NCBI RefSeq assembly: GCF_036327005.1
Contig: NZ_JAUGZK010000014.1
Location: 33,588-97,587, forward strand
Reading direction: 5' to 3'
Origin: Alkalimonas mucilaginosa
Lineage (GTDB): Bacteria > Pseudomonadota > Gammaproteobacteria > Enterobacterales > Alteromonadaceae
DNA: 64,000 nucleotides
Below are positions 63,846-64,000 of the stretch, one piece after another (position 1 is the stretch's first letter; the number at the start of each line of letters is the position of its first letter). The notes beneath the pieces were generated by a model that made no database searches, was not told the DNA's origin, and worked only from the letters and a program-made list of their open reading frames with translations. The position numbers were made by a program, and so were the translations under genes.

Positions 63846-63874
63846 TTGACAGCCTCACAGACTGGCATTAGTAT
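63846..63874 (+). promoter_or_regulatory. Promoter of the tRNA-Asn genes
   Basis: A perfect -35 TTGACA (63846-63851), a 17-base spacer and TAGTAT as -10 (63869-63874), followed by a GC-rich TGCCGCCG discriminator typical of stringently controlled stable-RNA promoters. It lies 19 bases before the mature tRNA. Confidence 0.85.
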
Positions 63875-63893
63875 TGCCGCCGTTGTTTACTGT

Positions 63894-63970
63894 TCCTCAG
63901 TAGCTCAGTTGGTTAGAGCGGCGGACTGTTAATCCGTAGGTCGTTGGTTCGAGCCCAACCTGGGGAGCCA
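63894..63970 (+). tRNA. tRNA-Asn (GTT)
   Basis: A 77-base tRNA with encoded CCA. Acceptor arms TCCTCAG and CTGGGGA pair with one G-U; the D arm contains AGCTCAGTTGGTTAGAGC; the anticodon loop CTGTTAA gives GTT; the T arm contains GGTTCGAGCC. The sequence closely resembles E. coli tRNA-Asn. Confidence 0.97.
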
Positions 63971-63985
63971 ACAGTAAATTACAAT

Positions 63986-64000
63986 TCCTCAGTAGCTCAG
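63986..64000 (+). tRNA. Second tRNA gene, 5' end only (probable tRNA-Asn)
   Basis: The last 15 bases of the window (TCCTCAGTAGCTCAG) repeat exactly the first 15 bases of the preceding tRNA, 15 bases after its CCA end. This is the start of a tandem copy cut by the window edge; its anticodon is not visible. Confidence 0.8.

Larger units (their letters stand above)
63419..63893. other. Intergenic region before the tRNA genes
   Basis: About 475 bases between the MATE gene and tRNA-Asn. It contains two opposed DnaA-box-like sequences (63708-63730) and the tRNA promoter (63846-63874). Two open frames (63421-63606 minus, 63661-63849 plus) lack ribosome sites and look non-coding. The remainder is AT-rich with nothing recognisable. 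Confidence 0.6.

Overview
The window reads as chromosomal DNA of a free-living, aquatic-type gammaproteobacterium. Gene content (ThiH, Rnk, CysB, AstB, YciK, SohB, TrmO, the YdbH/YnbE/YdbL trio, a VolA/Pla-like lipase lipoprotein, DUF2750, TorF-type and Porin_7-type barrels) and the Gln/Leu-rich coding style fit Alteromonadales/Chromatiales relatives such as Rheinheimera, Alishewanella or Arsukibacterium. This placement is inference from protein families; no 16S or search was available. No phage, insertion sequence or CRISPR array was seen. The only obviously accessory item is a VapBC toxin-antitoxin pair.

Layout. 1-2.4 kb: the 3' part of thiH (cut by the window edge), a secreted DUF2059 protein and upp. 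2.4-7.1 kb: a four-gene export operon (TolC-type channel, HlyD-type adaptor, two ABC-2 permeases) with no ATPase. 7.2-14.6 kb: an unknown coiled-coil protein, an alpha/beta hydrolase, an NlpE-META lipoprotein, then ydbH-ynbE-ydbL-nnr. 14.7-17.4 kb: rnk, and a compact operon of a tandem DUF1538 membrane protein, a PII-like protein and a CBS-pair protein. 17.5-31.0 kb: a potassium block holding a CPA2 antiporter, kdpE, a broken trkH, ktrA-ktrB, kdpD, a TorF-type porin and kdpC-B-A-F. 31.1-36.0 kb: vapBC, a LysR regulator divergent from an MFS exporter and an AhpD-like protein, and cysB. 36.1-44.1 kb: an orphan histidine kinase, a membrane-anchored unknown protein, topA, a lone astB and a giant Big_1 lipoprotein. 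44.3-54.1 kb: a dicarboxylate symporter, tpm-sohB, the lipase lipoprotein, yciK, an H-NS-like protein, purU, and trmO overlapping a kelch protein. 54.2-64.0 kb: proS, DUF2750, MAPEG, tdk, a GAF-GGDEF cyclase, a porin, a MATE-uvrB operon, and a tRNA-Asn tandem beginning at the right edge.

How the genes work together. The potassium block is the main theme. The Kdp P-type pump (FABC) sits with a porin gene and the sensor kinase gene kdpD on one transcript, while its response regulator gene kdpE lies about 3.3 kb away behind a trkH that has lost roughly 125 codons and its second pore loop. An intact KtrAB uptake system on the opposite strand lies between the two halves of the sensor pair. A CPA2 antiporter, and possibly the DUF1538/PII-like/CBS operon next door, extend this into a roughly 16 kb ion-homeostasis region. 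Cell-envelope functions form a second theme: phospholipid transfer to the outer membrane (YdbH/YnbE/YdbL), two porin-like barrels, and three large or composite lipoproteins.

Most promising leads: the broken trkH in the split kdp locus, the tandem DUF1538 operon with PII-like and CBS partners, the porin inside the kdp operon, an H-NS-type protein with an unfamiliar C-terminal half, a hairpin formed by two opposed DnaA-box-like sequences near the right edge, and an exporter operon lacking its own ATPase.
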